Source: Planctomycetota bacterium
Lineage (GTDB): Bacteria > Planctomycetota > SZUA-567
Assembly (NCBI GenBank): GCA_031289115.1
Contig: JAITQC010000052.1
Span: 1 to 42,617, forward strand
Length of the DNA: 42,617 bases
Direction of reading: 5' to 3'
Below, piece by piece: positions 33,975 through 42,570 of the stretch. The notes below the pieces were generated by a model. It was not told the origin of the DNA and ran no database searches. It saw only the letters and a program-made list of their open reading frames with translations. The stretch's first letter is position 1. Every line of letters begins with the position of its first letter. Position numbers and translations under genes: made by a program.

Positions 33975-34462
33975 TATGTTTCCCTTGCTTCCGTAAATTT
34001 AATGTACGCATCGATTACCGCTTGCGTTTGGAAGCAGTATTGAAAGTTCGGCTTATTGTAGCGCAGCCGCTTGATTGCTTCGCGCGCCGAAATAATATTT
34101 CTGAAATACAGCTGCAAGGTCTGAATCACCTTATCGTTCGCAACACCACCGATTACAATGTCATATTCGGGTACGGTTTTGCCCAGGCGGCAGTCGGTAA
34201 CAAACCGTAGCCATTGTTGCGAGTGGGTATTGAACTCCAACACGCGAACGTCGTCGGAGAGCGTTTCAACCGCCGGTCTGTGCAGAAACGTATACGCCGA
34301 CACAACTCCCGTGCCCCGCTCCTCTTTGAACCGCTCTGCCCAGCGGACGGCTTGGTCTTCGAGCGCCGTAAGATAGAATCCCTTGCCGAAATCGGTTTTC
34401 TCACGCGAAAAGGCGAGATTTGGCTTCTCTATCGCTGTATATGAACCGTGGTACAATATCAT
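33974..34462 (-). CDS. DUF3990 protein, ADP-ribosyltransferase-like toxin
   Basis: 162 residues. 'LYHGSYTAIEKP' and 'DFGKGFYLTALEDQAVRWAERF' are the DUF3990 core, related to the ADP-ribosyltransferase fold (His in YHGS, Tyr in GFYLT); the later 'YDIVIGGVANDKV' is also typical. Probably a toxin acting on a cytoplasmic target, with the DUF3791 neighbours as antitoxins. Overlaps the upstream DUF3791 gene by four bases. A+T-richer than core genes. Confidence 0.8.
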   Translation of the reverse strand: MILYHGSYTAIEKPNLAFSREKTDFGKGFYLTALEDQAVRWAERFKEERGTGVVSAYTFLHRPAVETLSDDVRVLEFNTHSQQWLRFVTDCRLGKTVPEYDIVIGGVANDKVIQTLQLYFRNIISAREAIKRLRYNKPNFQYCFQTQAVIDAYIKFTEARET

Positions 34463-34698
34463 TGGAAGACACCTCGCTTTTTCATAAGTTCAAGCAAGTC
34501 GGCGACAATCCACTCCTTGCCTTGCGTGTGGAGAATATCGTAGAAAGGCAATATATAACTGTCAAAAATATCGCTGTCCTCCGTCAGCATTTGGTAAACC
34601 TTATCACCGGTCGTTTTTAACTCCTCCGCCAACGCCTCTACACAGAACACCGAGAATAGCGATTGTTCTGCCGACATTTCCGCACGTTTTTTACTCAT
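34459..34698 (-). CDS. DUF3791 protein (first), likely antitoxin
   Basis: 79 residues from ATG 34698, which has GGAGG eight bases upstream; the track GTG at 34707 overlaps that site. 'FSVFCVEALAEELKTTGDKVYQML' and the hallmark 'YDILHTQGKEWIVADLLELM' identify DUF3791. First intact gene of the module. Confidence 0.8.
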   Translation of the reverse strand: MSKKRAEMSAEQSLFSVFCVEALAEELKTTGDKVYQMLTEDSDIFDSYILPFYDILHTQGKEWIVADLLELMKKRGVFQ

Positions 34699-34850
34699 CA
34701 CCGCCACCTCCTAACTCCATCGGGCGAATCATACTATCGCTAAAGGCGATTTCGGCCTCAGTGATACCGTACTTGAGATGGCGCTTCGCGTCTGCCCACG
34801 GTTCGCTAAAGTATTGCCGGGGAACGAAGGCAAAAATTTGCTTTTGCCAA
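34691..34850 (-). pseudogene. 5'-truncated coding remnant upstream of the DUF3791 gene
   Basis: Reads 'KQIFAFVPRQYFSEPWADA' then 'HLKYGITEAEIAFSDSMI' and stops at a TAA overlapping the DUF3791 start by eight bases. Composition is clearly protein-like but no start codon lies in frame before it degenerates, so the 5' part has been lost. Family not recognised; it was probably a fourth member of the module. Confidence 0.45.
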
Positions 34851-34868
34851 GTGTGGCGTAGATGAGAT

Positions 34869-35227
34869 TTACGCCATAAAAAAGCGGACGATATTTATTC
34901 TCAAATACTGATATAGTTTTTTAGTTCTTTCCTTGTCCGCGAATGCATCAATGGCGTCACTTTTCATAGGAGGAAACAATAATCTGGGAGAATATTCTGG
35001 GTGTGAGATTGGAGTTGAGCGGCGAAAAATCTCTAATAAGCTTTTCCTGGCATTTGTCGGGAGTGGGAATTGCGGAGAACAGGCAATCCCCCACAATCTA
35101 ACCCACGACGCTGATATATCAACGAAAAGCCAACTTGACGGAATACCCGATGGAATGGATCTGCGTCGTGCGACGAAGATGTTTGAGGGAAGACTTTACT
35201 CTCCCTTGTCTCGAATAACCCCCGGAG
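34869..35227. other. Right edge of the island, unassigned
   Basis: Overlapping ORFs on both strands (for example plus strand from 34951 'MASLFIGGNN', minus strand ending 'RINIVRFFMA' at 34869) but none recognised and none with context. Contains copy 2 of the 18-bp repeat. No terminator found for the cyclase gene. Confidence 0.3.
34955..34972 (+). repeat. 18-bp direct repeat, copy 2
   Basis: Exact match to 33620-33637, same orientation, 1,335 bases apart. Confidence 0.75.
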
Positions 35228-37741
35228 TCATTTCTGGTTTACCGTATAAACGCCGTCCCACTCGGGGGGAGGGGGAAGGGCGGAATAAACCGCCAGACGG
35301 TTCATGTAGAGGTCATAGATGGGGGAGGAGCGGATAGAAATAAGTTCCTGGAGAAGCGAGGTGGCGGCGACAAACTCCCGCTTCTGGTAGAGGGTGAAGA
35401 CCCGGTCAAAAGCCACCACCTCTTCGTAGAGCGCCTCGTCGGGGATACCTTCGCCAAGGAGTTCGTAAATAGTCACTGGGCCAAGGCGGCCGCTAACCCG
35501 CACCTTGTCGAGAACCCGACAGAAAAAGGAGGCGCCCAGTGTTTCGCGGGTCGACTGGGAAATGATGATATTGGTGGAATAGAGCTTGTTAAGCCCTTCC
35601 AGCCGGCTGGCGATGTTGACATTGTCTCCCATGACGGTGTAGTTTTTCCGCTGTTCCGAACCCATGTAGCCGGCAAACATCGGGCCGGAATTGATGCCGC
35701 AGCCGATGGATATCTTTGGCAGTCCGCGTTGACTCCAGCTTTCCTGCATGTCCTCCAGGCATTTAAGCATCTCCAGGGCGGTGCGGGCGGTGTTTTTGGC
35801 GTGCTCGGGATCGTCGGTGGGGGCGTTCCAGAAAGCCATGATGGCGTCGCCGATAAACTTGTCCACCGTCCCCATGTTTTTCATCACCAGGTCAGACATA
35901 GGGGTGAGGTATTCGTTGAGGAAACGGGCCAGCTTACCGGCGGTCATCACCTCGGAAATGGCGGTGAAGCCGCGGATATCGGAAAAAAGGACAGTCATGT
36001 TGCGCTGTTCGCCGCCGATGGAAGATATGCGCTCGGGATTCTTGGCGAGAAACTCAAGAATAGAGGGGCTGACACTGCGGGAAAAGGCGTTCCGGATGAA
36101 AGAGCGGTCGTTCTTGTCAATGAAGTAGGAAAGAAGGAACTGCGAGAAAATGACCACCATGCTGGCAAATATCGGCATGGTTTGCCCGGCCAGGGCGCCG
36201 CGGCGGAAGACCAAGACCTGCACTCCGACGGTGGCGACGACAATGATGCCGAAAAAGGAGATGACGCCGGCGAAGTTGCCGCCATAGGTGAAGGCGAGGG
36301 AAATGGCGATACCGCTAAGAAGGATGAGAAACTGTTGCCAATAGTAATCGTTTTCAAGGCGGTGGGTGATGAAGTTGCCTTGGACTATATCGTTGATCAT
36401 CCTGGCTTGGACAAAGACGCCAGGTATGGAGTCGGCGGAGAGGAAGGATGTCTGGACGTTACTGGTGCTAAGGGCGGTTACGTCGAAAAGGACGTAGCTG
36501 TCGCTAAAGTCGCTATTGTGGCGGCCATCCAGGACCTCCCAGGCGGGATAGATCTGGAAAGTGTCTGAGCTGAAGAAACGCGGCCTAACTATCATTTCCC
36601 CGAATTCGTTGACCCTGATGTCGAGGAGGTTTTCACTGGTGTCCCCCACTCGCCGCACCAGGGAGATGTGGTCCATAAGAAACGGGCCGACACTGGGGTC
36701 GATGGCGGAGTTGGTGCCGGTCTGGCGCCGGCCCAGGAGGTTGATGACCTGCTGGCGGCCGGTGAGGTGGATTACATAGTCAGTCGCCCCCAGGTTCATC
36801 CGCACCATCTCCAGGGGGAGGCTCGGGTAAATGCCACTCTCGTCCTCCGGGGTGCGGGTGTCATCGGTGTGGGAGATAAAGAGGGGGATTGATTGCACCA
36901 GACCAGAATAGTTGGCGAAAAGATTGACAAATCCCTCGCTGGAAATTTCGTTACGCAATCGGCGAAGCACCGGCAGGTTGGCGATGGCGGCGTTGGCCTG
37001 GCGGAAAAACACGTTCGCCAAATCCACCTTGTCCCCGCTGGGGAGAACGGCGGATATGTTGAAGGGCAGTTTGGCGCCTTTCGGATGGAGATGGCTGCCA
37101 TCCGAAAGGTTGAAGAGAAACAAACCCTCCACGGTTTTTAGCCGGGTCAAGGTGCGGCTGAAGAGAAGGTCGTTGTCAAGTTCAAGCGGGTCGACCAGGC
37201 TAATGTCCTGGGCGATATCCAGGCCGAAGAGGTTGGAGATGGATTCGACATAGTATTTTAGGGAAGTGCGGTCATCCTCGTTAAGAATGCTGTTAAGACC
37301 GATCACCGCCGCGCTCTTGAGGTGAGAAAAAAGGTCGGTGAGGGTGCGCCGGGACCAAGGCCAGGCCCCGATCTGGTTAAGGCTGGCCTCGTCCACGGTG
37401 ATCACCGCGATTTTGACATTATCGCCGGTATCCAGGTAATGGGTGTAGGATATCAGTATTTCCGAGGCACCGATGTCTAGCATCAGGATTACGCGGCAGA
37501 GACCGTCGAAAAGGGCACTAAACATACCCCGTTCCTCAGTGCTGCTTTCCGGCGTGGTCGGATTGGAACGGTAGATAAGGGAGGAGGCGGAGTCGGAGAG
37601 GGAATTACTGGGGAAGTTGTGGATAAAAACAATATGGTTGAAGGCGGCGATGACAATAACTACCAATAACCCAAGCAACAGGGGGTGGGGTAAAGTTTGG
37701 CGTTTGTTGGGAGAGATTATCTTGGTGGTGCTGGCCGGCAT
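35228..37741 (-). CDS. CHASE2-domain adenylate cyclase
   Basis: 837 residues. N-terminal membrane helix (about 20-42), a large extracytoplasmic CHASE2 sensor domain ('VKIAVITVDEASL', 'GAWPWSRRTLTDLF'), then about three membrane helices around 470-550 and a class III cyclase domain from about 584. Metal-binding Asp588 ('VLFSDIRGFT') and Asp632 ('FIGDAIMAFW') are present; Lys628 and Thr702 ('NYTVMGDNV') fit ATP specificity, and Arg713 ('IASRLE') is the transition-state residue. It should make cAMP in response to a periplasmic signal. Start ATG 37741 follows AGGA. Single gene on the minus strand, after the flagellar-family gene. Confidence 0.9.
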   Translation of the reverse strand: MPASTTKIISPNKRQTLPHPLLLGLLVVIVIAAFNHIVFIHNFPSNSLSDSASSLIYRSNPTTPESSTEERGMFSALFDGLCRVILMLDIGASEILISYTHYLDTGDNVKIAVITVDEASLNQIGAWPWSRRTLTDLFSHLKSAAVIGLNSILNEDDRTSLKYYVESISNLFGLDIAQDISLVDPLELDNDLLFSRTLTRLKTVEGLFLFNLSDGSHLHPKGAKLPFNISAVLPSGDKVDLANVFFRQANAAIANLPVLRRLRNEISSEGFVNLFANYSGLVQSIPLFISHTDDTRTPEDESGIYPSLPLEMVRMNLGATDYVIHLTGRQQVINLLGRRQTGTNSAIDPSVGPFLMDHISLVRRVGDTSENLLDIRVNEFGEMIVRPRFFSSDTFQIYPAWEVLDGRHNSDFSDSYVLFDVTALSTSNVQTSFLSADSIPGVFVQARMINDIVQGNFITHRLENDYYWQQFLILLSGIAISLAFTYGGNFAGVISFFGIIVVATVGVQVLVFRRGALAGQTMPIFASMVVIFSQFLLSYFIDKNDRSFIRNAFSRSVSPSILEFLAKNPERISSIGGEQRNMTVLFSDIRGFTAISEVMTAGKLARFLNEYLTPMSDLVMKNMGTVDKFIGDAIMAFWNAPTDDPEHAKNTARTALEMLKCLEDMQESWSQRGLPKISIGCGINSGPMFAGYMGSEQRKNYTVMGDNVNIASRLEGLNKLYSTNIIISQSTRETLGASFFCRVLDKVRVSGRLGPVTIYELLGEGIPDEALYEEVVAFDRVFTLYQKREFVAATSLLQELISIRSSPIYDLYMNRLAVYSALPPPPEWDGVYTVNQK

Positions 37742-37833
37742 CTTTCTGGGTTCCTAAATCTGACTTTGCCCCCAACCGGCTGGCCGGAAAAGCCGGGAAA
37801 ACATAGGCTAACTCAATATTCCCGGAAGTTTGG

Positions 37834-37869
37834 AAAAACAGCCGTGCCCGAGTTGCCAGGGGCACGGCT
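37834..37869 (-). terminator. Terminator of the flagellar rod/hook-family gene
   Basis: Minus strand AGCCGTGCCC-N10-GGGCACGGCT, then GTTTTT, 13 bases after the stop. Strong intrinsic terminator separating it from the cyclase gene. Confidence 0.85.
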
Positions 37870-37882
37870 GGAATACCTTCAA

Positions 37883-38308
37883 TCAAACATTGATATCCAC
37901 CACTGTCTGGGACATCTGGTCGGCGGTGCGTCCGGCTACGGCGTTGGCGGCGTAAGCGGTGCGCGCCTCCATCATGTTGGTCATTTCCCGGGCCAGGTCT
38001 GTGTCGGAAGCGTAAGCCGCGGCGGCGGGGGTTTCTGGGGTGGCCGCCATCACGTTCGCCTGTCCGCCCTGGGGTCCGGCGTAGAGTTCAGTAAGGGAGA
38101 GGGGGGAACTCGGTCCCTGGCTTTCTGGGGTGGCTGAGACCCGGGTACCCTGGCCAATCCCGTTCTGGTAGGGCTGGTCGGTGGTCGAAACCTGGCGGGA
38201 ACGGAAATTGTCAGTGTTGACATTGGCGACATTGTTGGCAACTGTATCCAAGCGGAACTGGTTAGCCTGGAAACCGGTAACGGCGCTGTTGAGGCTGGTA
38301 AGAGCCAT
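37883..38308 (-). CDS. Short flagellar basal-body rod/hook-family protein
   Basis: 141 residues. The N-terminal rod motif 'FRLDTVANNVANVNTDNFRS' (ANN-x-ANxNT) and C-terminal 'DLAREMTNMMEARTAYAANAV' are the two conserved ends of the FlgB/C/E/F/G family; the middle is Ala/Pro-rich and short. Length is like FlgC, but the usual FlgC middle is not evident, so it may be an orphan rod-like protein. Exported through the flagellar secretion apparatus. Very strong AAAGGAGG upstream of ATG 38308; monocistronic, with an AT-rich upstream region containing TATAAA. Confidence 0.75.
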   Translation of the reverse strand: MALTSLNSAVTGFQANQFRLDTVANNVANVNTDNFRSRQVSTTDQPYQNGIGQGTRVSATPESQGPSSPLSLTELYAGPQGGQANVMAATPETPAAAAYASDTDLAREMTNMMEARTAYAANAVAGRTADQMSQTVVDINV

Positions 38309-38454
38309 GGGTTACCTCCTTTCCGGATAAGGGGCAAATCCCTATTATCCGATGATTGAATTTATATTAAAACAATTTGCCGAAAAAAGCAATAATTTAA
38401 TTTCCAGCGGGAAACGGCATTTATATTTCCCGGATCACCCGCAACTACGGGCGT

Positions 38455-38492
38455 AAAACCGGCCGGGGTGATTTTCACCTCCCCGGCCGGTT
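38455..38492 (-). terminator. degP terminator
   Basis: Minus strand AACCGGCCGGGG-N12-CCCCGGCCGGTT then TT, with a nested GGTGA/TCACC helix in the loop; 55 bases after the protease stop. Confidence 0.75.
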
Positions 38493-38547
38493 GGTAGCTT
38501 ATGCAAATGGCTGCTAGGCAGTTGTTTACTAGAGATAACCTTATATC

Positions 38548-40080
38548 TTACCGGAGGTTAAGCATAACATAGGTAGAGATGTTACCTCGCTTAACATAAG
38601 CGAGTATTTTATCGCCGGAAAATTCCCGAATAATTCCCCGGAAATCGGAAAGGTTCTGCACCGGACGGTTGTCCAGCTCCAGAATGACATTACCTGGCTC
38701 CAAGGGTTTCCCATAGGCGGGACCGGCGGGGTCGATTCGGGTTATGACTACCCCCGCGTTTATCTCCGCGTCGATGTTAAAGCGTTGGCGGATACTGTCG
38801 GTAATGTCACTTAGGTCAAGTCCGAGTTGTTCACTCGCCTCTTCGCCATTATTCCGGCCGTTTTGTTGGGAGCGGCCAAAACGGGCGCGCCTGAACAGGT
38901 CTTCCGGCTGGGCTTTGATAATAATTCCGAGCTGGATCCTTTCTCCGTTACGGATAACCGTCACCGGCACCTCTTCATCAGGAATAGTGTCAGCCACCAG
39001 GTAGCGGAGGTGGTCGTTGTTGGTGATGAGAGTATTGTTGAAGCTGACTATGAGGTCGCCCTTCTGGATGCCGCCGCCGAAGGCGGGGCCTTCCGGATCG
39101 ACATCGGTGACTAGGACGCCGCTACCATCGTGGCCAAGGGCCTGGCTAATTTCGGCGTCCTCCGGGTTCATGGTGATACCCAGCCAGCCGCGGGTGACAC
39201 TGCCGCTGGCGATAAGCTGGCGGATAATGCTTTTAGCCTGGTTGATCGGAATGGCGAACCCGATGCCGTCGGAACCGCCGGAACGGGTGGAAATCAGGGT
39301 GTTAAGGCCGATTACCTCCCCGTCAAGGTTTACCAGGGGACCGCCGGAGTTACCGGGGTTGATGGCGGCGTCGGTCTGGATAAACTGCTCATAGTTTATT
39401 TCCCCTAGTGAGCGTCCCTTGGCTGACACCACGCCAGTGGTGATGCTTTGCTTGAATCCCATGGGGGATCCGATGGCTATGACAATGTTACCCGGTTTCA
39501 TTAGGTCAGAGTCGCCTAGGACGGCGGAGGGGATGTCGGCGGGGGCATCCTTCAGGCGGATAACCGCCAGGTCGGAACTGGGGTCCCGGCCAACCACTTC
39601 CGCCTCGTATATTTTGGTCCGTCCCACCAGTTCCACCCGGATTTTGTCCGCTTCGGCCACAACGTGGTTGTTAGTGAGGATATGTCCCTGACGGTCAATA
39701 ATGACCCCACTACCGATTCCCCGCACCTGGCGGTCAGGTTGACGGAACCGGTCGCCAAACTCCCGGGGCAACTGGCGGAAGAAGCGCTCGAAAAACTCCT
39801 GTTCAGACGGCTCTTCCGAGTCGCCTTCCCCAGCCTGGGGGCGGGAGGGAAATTTCTCAGTCTCGATACCAACCACCGCCGAGCCTACCTTTTCGACCAC
39901 CGCGGCGTAGGCGTTGGAAAGCGCTTTGGCTACCGCCAGGTCGCTCTCGGCTGACATGGCGCTACCAGCAAGGACAAGCAGCAGCAGGGCCAGGATGGCG
40001 GGAACAAAGGCGGCGGCTCCCCGGCGGGGGGGGAGGGAAAGGACACGGGTAGTGGCTTGGGGGTAAGACCGTAGTCGCAT
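38548..40080 (-). CDS. degP: Do-family serine protease (DegP/HtrA)
   Basis: 510 residues. Signal sequence with a long basic n-region (hydrophobic core about 23-38). Trypsin-like domain with catalytic triad His139 ('TNNHVV'), Asp170 ('SSDLAVI') and Ser245 ('GNSGGPLV'), then two PDZ domains (about 290-385 and 420-505; 'GWLGITM', 'GVLVTDVDPEGPA', 'AGVVITRIDPAGPA'). Periplasmic quality-control protease/chaperone. AGGAG precedes ATG 40080. Divergent from the lipoprotein gene, with several hairpins between. Confidence 0.93.
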   Translation of the reverse strand: MRLRSYPQATTRVLSLPPRRGAAAFVPAILALLLLVLAGSAMSAESDLAVAKALSNAYAAVVEKVGSAVVGIETEKFPSRPQAGEGDSEEPSEQEFFERFFRQLPREFGDRFRQPDRQVRGIGSGVIIDRQGHILTNNHVVAEADKIRVELVGRTKIYEAEVVGRDPSSDLAVIRLKDAPADIPSAVLGDSDLMKPGNIVIAIGSPMGFKQSITTGVVSAKGRSLGEINYEQFIQTDAAINPGNSGGPLVNLDGEVIGLNTLISTRSGGSDGIGFAIPINQAKSIIRQLIASGSVTRGWLGITMNPEDAEISQALGHDGSGVLVTDVDPEGPAFGGGIQKGDLIVSFNNTLITNNDHLRYLVADTIPDEEVPVTVIRNGERIQLGIIIKAQPEDLFRRARFGRSQQNGRNNGEEASEQLGLDLSDITDSIRQRFNIDAEINAGVVITRIDPAGPAYGKPLEPGNVILELDNRPVQNLSDFRGIIREFSGDKILAYVKRGNISTYVMLNLR

Positions 40081-40425
40081 GGCATTCTCCTGGAAGGTTA
40101 ATGGGTCAGTTCAATAAGAAGGTTAAGATAGCCGTTATAACAAATGCTTGTCACGTTTGGCGGCTCTTCCCTTGAAAAAAAAGGGTTTATTTTTTTCTGG
40201 CGAAAAAAACAACTGGCGGAAAAAGCTGTCAAGAACCCTGAAACATGGCGCTATGTTTAAGTTTACCACCTGAATTGAGGGGCGGGAAGGGAAAAGCCCC
40301 ATCCCCGCCAGGATGGGGCCAGGTGTTTTCTTGAAAGAAAACGCCCCTGTCTGGCAATTGTAGGGGTGTGACTGTGTCCGTCTTCCCTCCTCCGGAGGGA
40401 AGATAGATAGCTAAAAGGGGAAAAT
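40081..40425. other. Divergent intergenic region with two perfect hairpins
   Basis: GCCCCATCC-CCGCCA-GGATGGGGC (40296-40319) is followed on the minus strand by TTTTCCC. CTTCCCTCC-TCC-GGAGGGAAG (40382-40402) lies in the leader of the lipoprotein gene, 23 bases before its ATG. Long A-tracts occur near 40178 and 40204. No gene seen. Confidence 0.5.
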
Positions 40426-41554
40426 ATGTCGGTTAATACTAACGTCCGTGGGTTTGGACATCGATCGGGTCGGGAGCTCCTCCTGTTGTCGACACTGTTT
40501 GCGACAGGTTTGGCTTTTTATTTGTCCGGCTGCGGGGAAACTCCTTCGGCGGTTGGCAACCGTAACGCCACCGCTGGCGGGACAGGCGAGGCGCGGGTGC
40601 GAGTTAACATGCTTCCCCTGTCTATACCCCCGCCCCCCCCCCCCGCGCCCGCCCGCCGCAACATTTGGAGCGCCTACACGGTCACCCCGCGCAGGGAAAC
40701 CCCCCCCGGCGCCGCCACGCAGCAACTTTGGCAACGCTTACACTGACACCACGCTCTGGCAACCCACCCCGGTGGTTACCAGTTCCGGCGTCATCTATTC
40801 AACCTCCACTCCCGAACCGTACCCCCAGGGTGTAACGGTTGGGCCGGTTTACTCTTCCGACGTCATCTATTCCACACCCACTCCGGAACCGTATCCGCAG
40901 GGTGTAACGGTTGGGCCGGTTTACTCGTCCGACGTCCTCTATTCCACACCCACTCCCCAACCATACCCGCAGGCGGTGACGGTTGGGCCGGTCTACTCAC
41001 ATGTGTACCAAACAAGCCCAACTTCGACCGATGGGGTGGTAATCGGGCCAGTTTATTCCAGCGACCCCAGTTCTTCCACTCCCATGGTTGGCGTAGTGGC
41101 CTGGGACCCGCTTAATCCGGTGGCGGCCGAATCTGGCGTCGCGCCAGCGGGTGGGTCACTGGTGAGTTCTAGCCCGAATTATCCAGTCTTACCTGCCTCA
41201 ACCCAGTCAGTCATCACAGCCCAGGCTGGCGTGACCGGCTTGGGTGGCGGCTACCAGTTGCGACCCGCCACTGACATTCCTCCCGGTAACCACCCTAGTG
41301 ACGCCGCCCCCTCGCAGTGGTTTGAAATAATCCGTCCCGGCGGAGCTCCTCTCCGGATTGGCCGGGTGACTTCCGCCTGTGTCTGTGTCGGGGTAAGGGT
41401 ACCCAAGCGGGTGATTGGCCAAGGAGAGCGGGCCCTGATTGAACTGCGGGCAGTCGCCAAGCCACCCCGCTGGGGTCTTGAATACGCCTTCTTCGTCAAT
41501 GTGGCGGAGCCGGTCAAGGAAACCCTGGAGGCAGGTGTGGCCTTTAACGGTTGA
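40426..41554 (+). CDS. Proline-rich repeat lipoprotein, frame split at poly-C
   Basis: The first frame (from ATG 40426, AGGGG upstream) encodes a lipoprotein signal with lipobox 'LSGC' (Cys36). The main body lies in the next frame up to 41554. The frames must join at or near a 12-C run (40633-40644) or an 8-C run (40700-40707); losing one C would fuse them into a protein of about 375 residues. The body has three 24-residue repeats ('PYPQGVTVGPVYSS'), a Ser/Pro linker and a C-terminal domain ('APLRIGRVTSACVCVGV', 'GERALIEL') resembling DUF1573. As read, translation stops at 40746, so the product is off. The track ORF 40448 lacks the signal peptide. Forms a unit with the next gene. Confidence 0.7.
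40633..40644 (+). repeat. Homopolymeric tract of 12 C
   Basis: Inside the lipoprotein gene; its length decides whether the signal peptide and body are in frame. A second run of 8 C is at 40700-40707. Confidence 0.85.
40787..41002 (+). repeat. Three 72-bp in-frame tandem repeats
   Basis: Units start at 40787, 40859 and 40931 and encode 24-residue repeats of type DVIYSTPTPEPYPQGVTVGP plus VYSS. The third is more diverged; a partial fourth follows. Confidence 0.85.
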
Positions 41555-41571
41555 TTCCCGGAGGAAAACGG

Positions 41572-42546
41572 ATGCCGACAGGGCATAAACTGGGGATACT
41601 GGTGCTTTTGCTAGCTCTTCTAGCCGCCCCCGTCCGGGCGGCGGGAGGAGCGGTAGGGGAAATCGCCAGTCTCTACGCTGATTTCACCGCCGCCATCGCC
41701 CGCGGCGACTATCCCGTTTCCTACCGCCTCTTTTCCGAACAGTCACGGGCGGCTTTCTCCTACGCCGATTTTGTCCGCGACTACGGCCCCCTGTCTGCCG
41801 CTCGCGAAACCATACTCCTGGAGATGGACAACTATTCCAGCCGAGTGGAGGGTGACTGGGGCGAGGTGCGTTACCAGGTGCGCCTACCGCGCTCTGGACA
41901 GAGCCTGGCGGTGGTTGTCTCCTTTGTCCGTAACGATGGGGTTTGGAGCCTGGTGGCGGCCCGTAACGAGGGGCAGGAACGGCTGGAGGCGGTGGCCCGC
42001 AGCTTATTGGCCTGGCTTGCTGGGAGACGGGATGTGGCGGCTGGGTCGGCGGATGAACTCGCCGTCCTGGAGGGAAACCCGGTCCAACGCTTTTATGAAA
42101 TCAATCGCCAGCAGGGAGTGCTCCAGGCGCGGCCGCGCCTGGCTGGTTTACGAGCTTTTTATGTCGACGCCTGGGGTCGGATAAGGCAGGGTAACGCTTT
42201 GGCGGCGGCGCGAATTGATAAACTGGGGGAAATGCCAGCCGCTTCCCCGGCGCCAGTCGCTTCCCCGGCGCCAGCGGCGTCAGCGTCCCTGGCCTCACCC
42301 CCCACCCGGCTTCCGGAACCGCGTTCCTGGGTTGGGAGTGACGAGCTGGAGGCGCCGCTTATCGCTTTTCCCAGCCTAGGGGAAATCCCTGATCCGGGGG
42401 AAAGGGCAAACCAGGCGACAGGCACGCCGCTCCTTCCCCCGCTTGACCTTCCTGACCCGGGGGAGGCGGTGGCGAGGCCAAGGCCAACGCCTACTCCCAG
42501 CCAGTCTGACCCCCTACGGGTCAACCTTCCTGACCGCATATTTTAG
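41572..42546 (+). CDS. Exported protein, NTF2-like N-terminus and Pro-rich tail
   Basis: 324 residues from ATG 41572 (GGAGG seven bases upstream; the track start seven codons earlier lies before that site). Signal peptide 'LGILVLLLALLAAPVRAAGG'. The mature N-terminus ('LYADFTAAIARGDYPVSYRLF' through 'VWSLVAARNEG') has the alpha+beta pattern of an NTF2-like domain, by inference. The last 120 residues are Pro/Ala-rich with repeated 'ASPAP' and 'PDPGE'. No named family. Begins 17 bases after the lipoprotein stop and ends in a strong terminator, so the two form an envelope-protein operon. Confidence 0.75.
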   Translation: MPTGHKLGILVLLLALLAAPVRAAGGAVGEIASLYADFTAAIARGDYPVSYRLFSEQSRAAFSYADFVRDYGPLSAARETILLEMDNYSSRVEGDWGEVRYQVRLPRSGQSLAVVVSFVRNDGVWSLVAARNEGQERLEAVARSLLAWLAGRRDVAAGSADELAVLEGNPVQRFYEINRQQGVLQARPRLAGLRAFYVDAWGRIRQGNALAAARIDKLGEMPAASPAPVASPAPAASASLASPPTRLPEPRSWVGSDELEAPLIAFPSLGEIPDPGERANQATGTPLLPPLDLPDPGEAVARPRPTPTPSQSDPLRVNLPDRIF

Positions 42547-42570
42547 GCCCCTTTACGGGGCCTTTTTTTT
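42545..42570 (+). terminator. Terminator of the lipoprotein operon
   Basis: AGGCCCC-TTTAC-GGGGCCT running into eight Ts; the left arm overlaps the TAG stop. The remaining 47 bases of the window show nothing. Confidence 0.9.

Noticed and set aside
35729-36568. 279-aa plus-strand ORF
   Set aside because: Gly/Asp/His/Val-rich translation typical of antisense to the cyclase gene.
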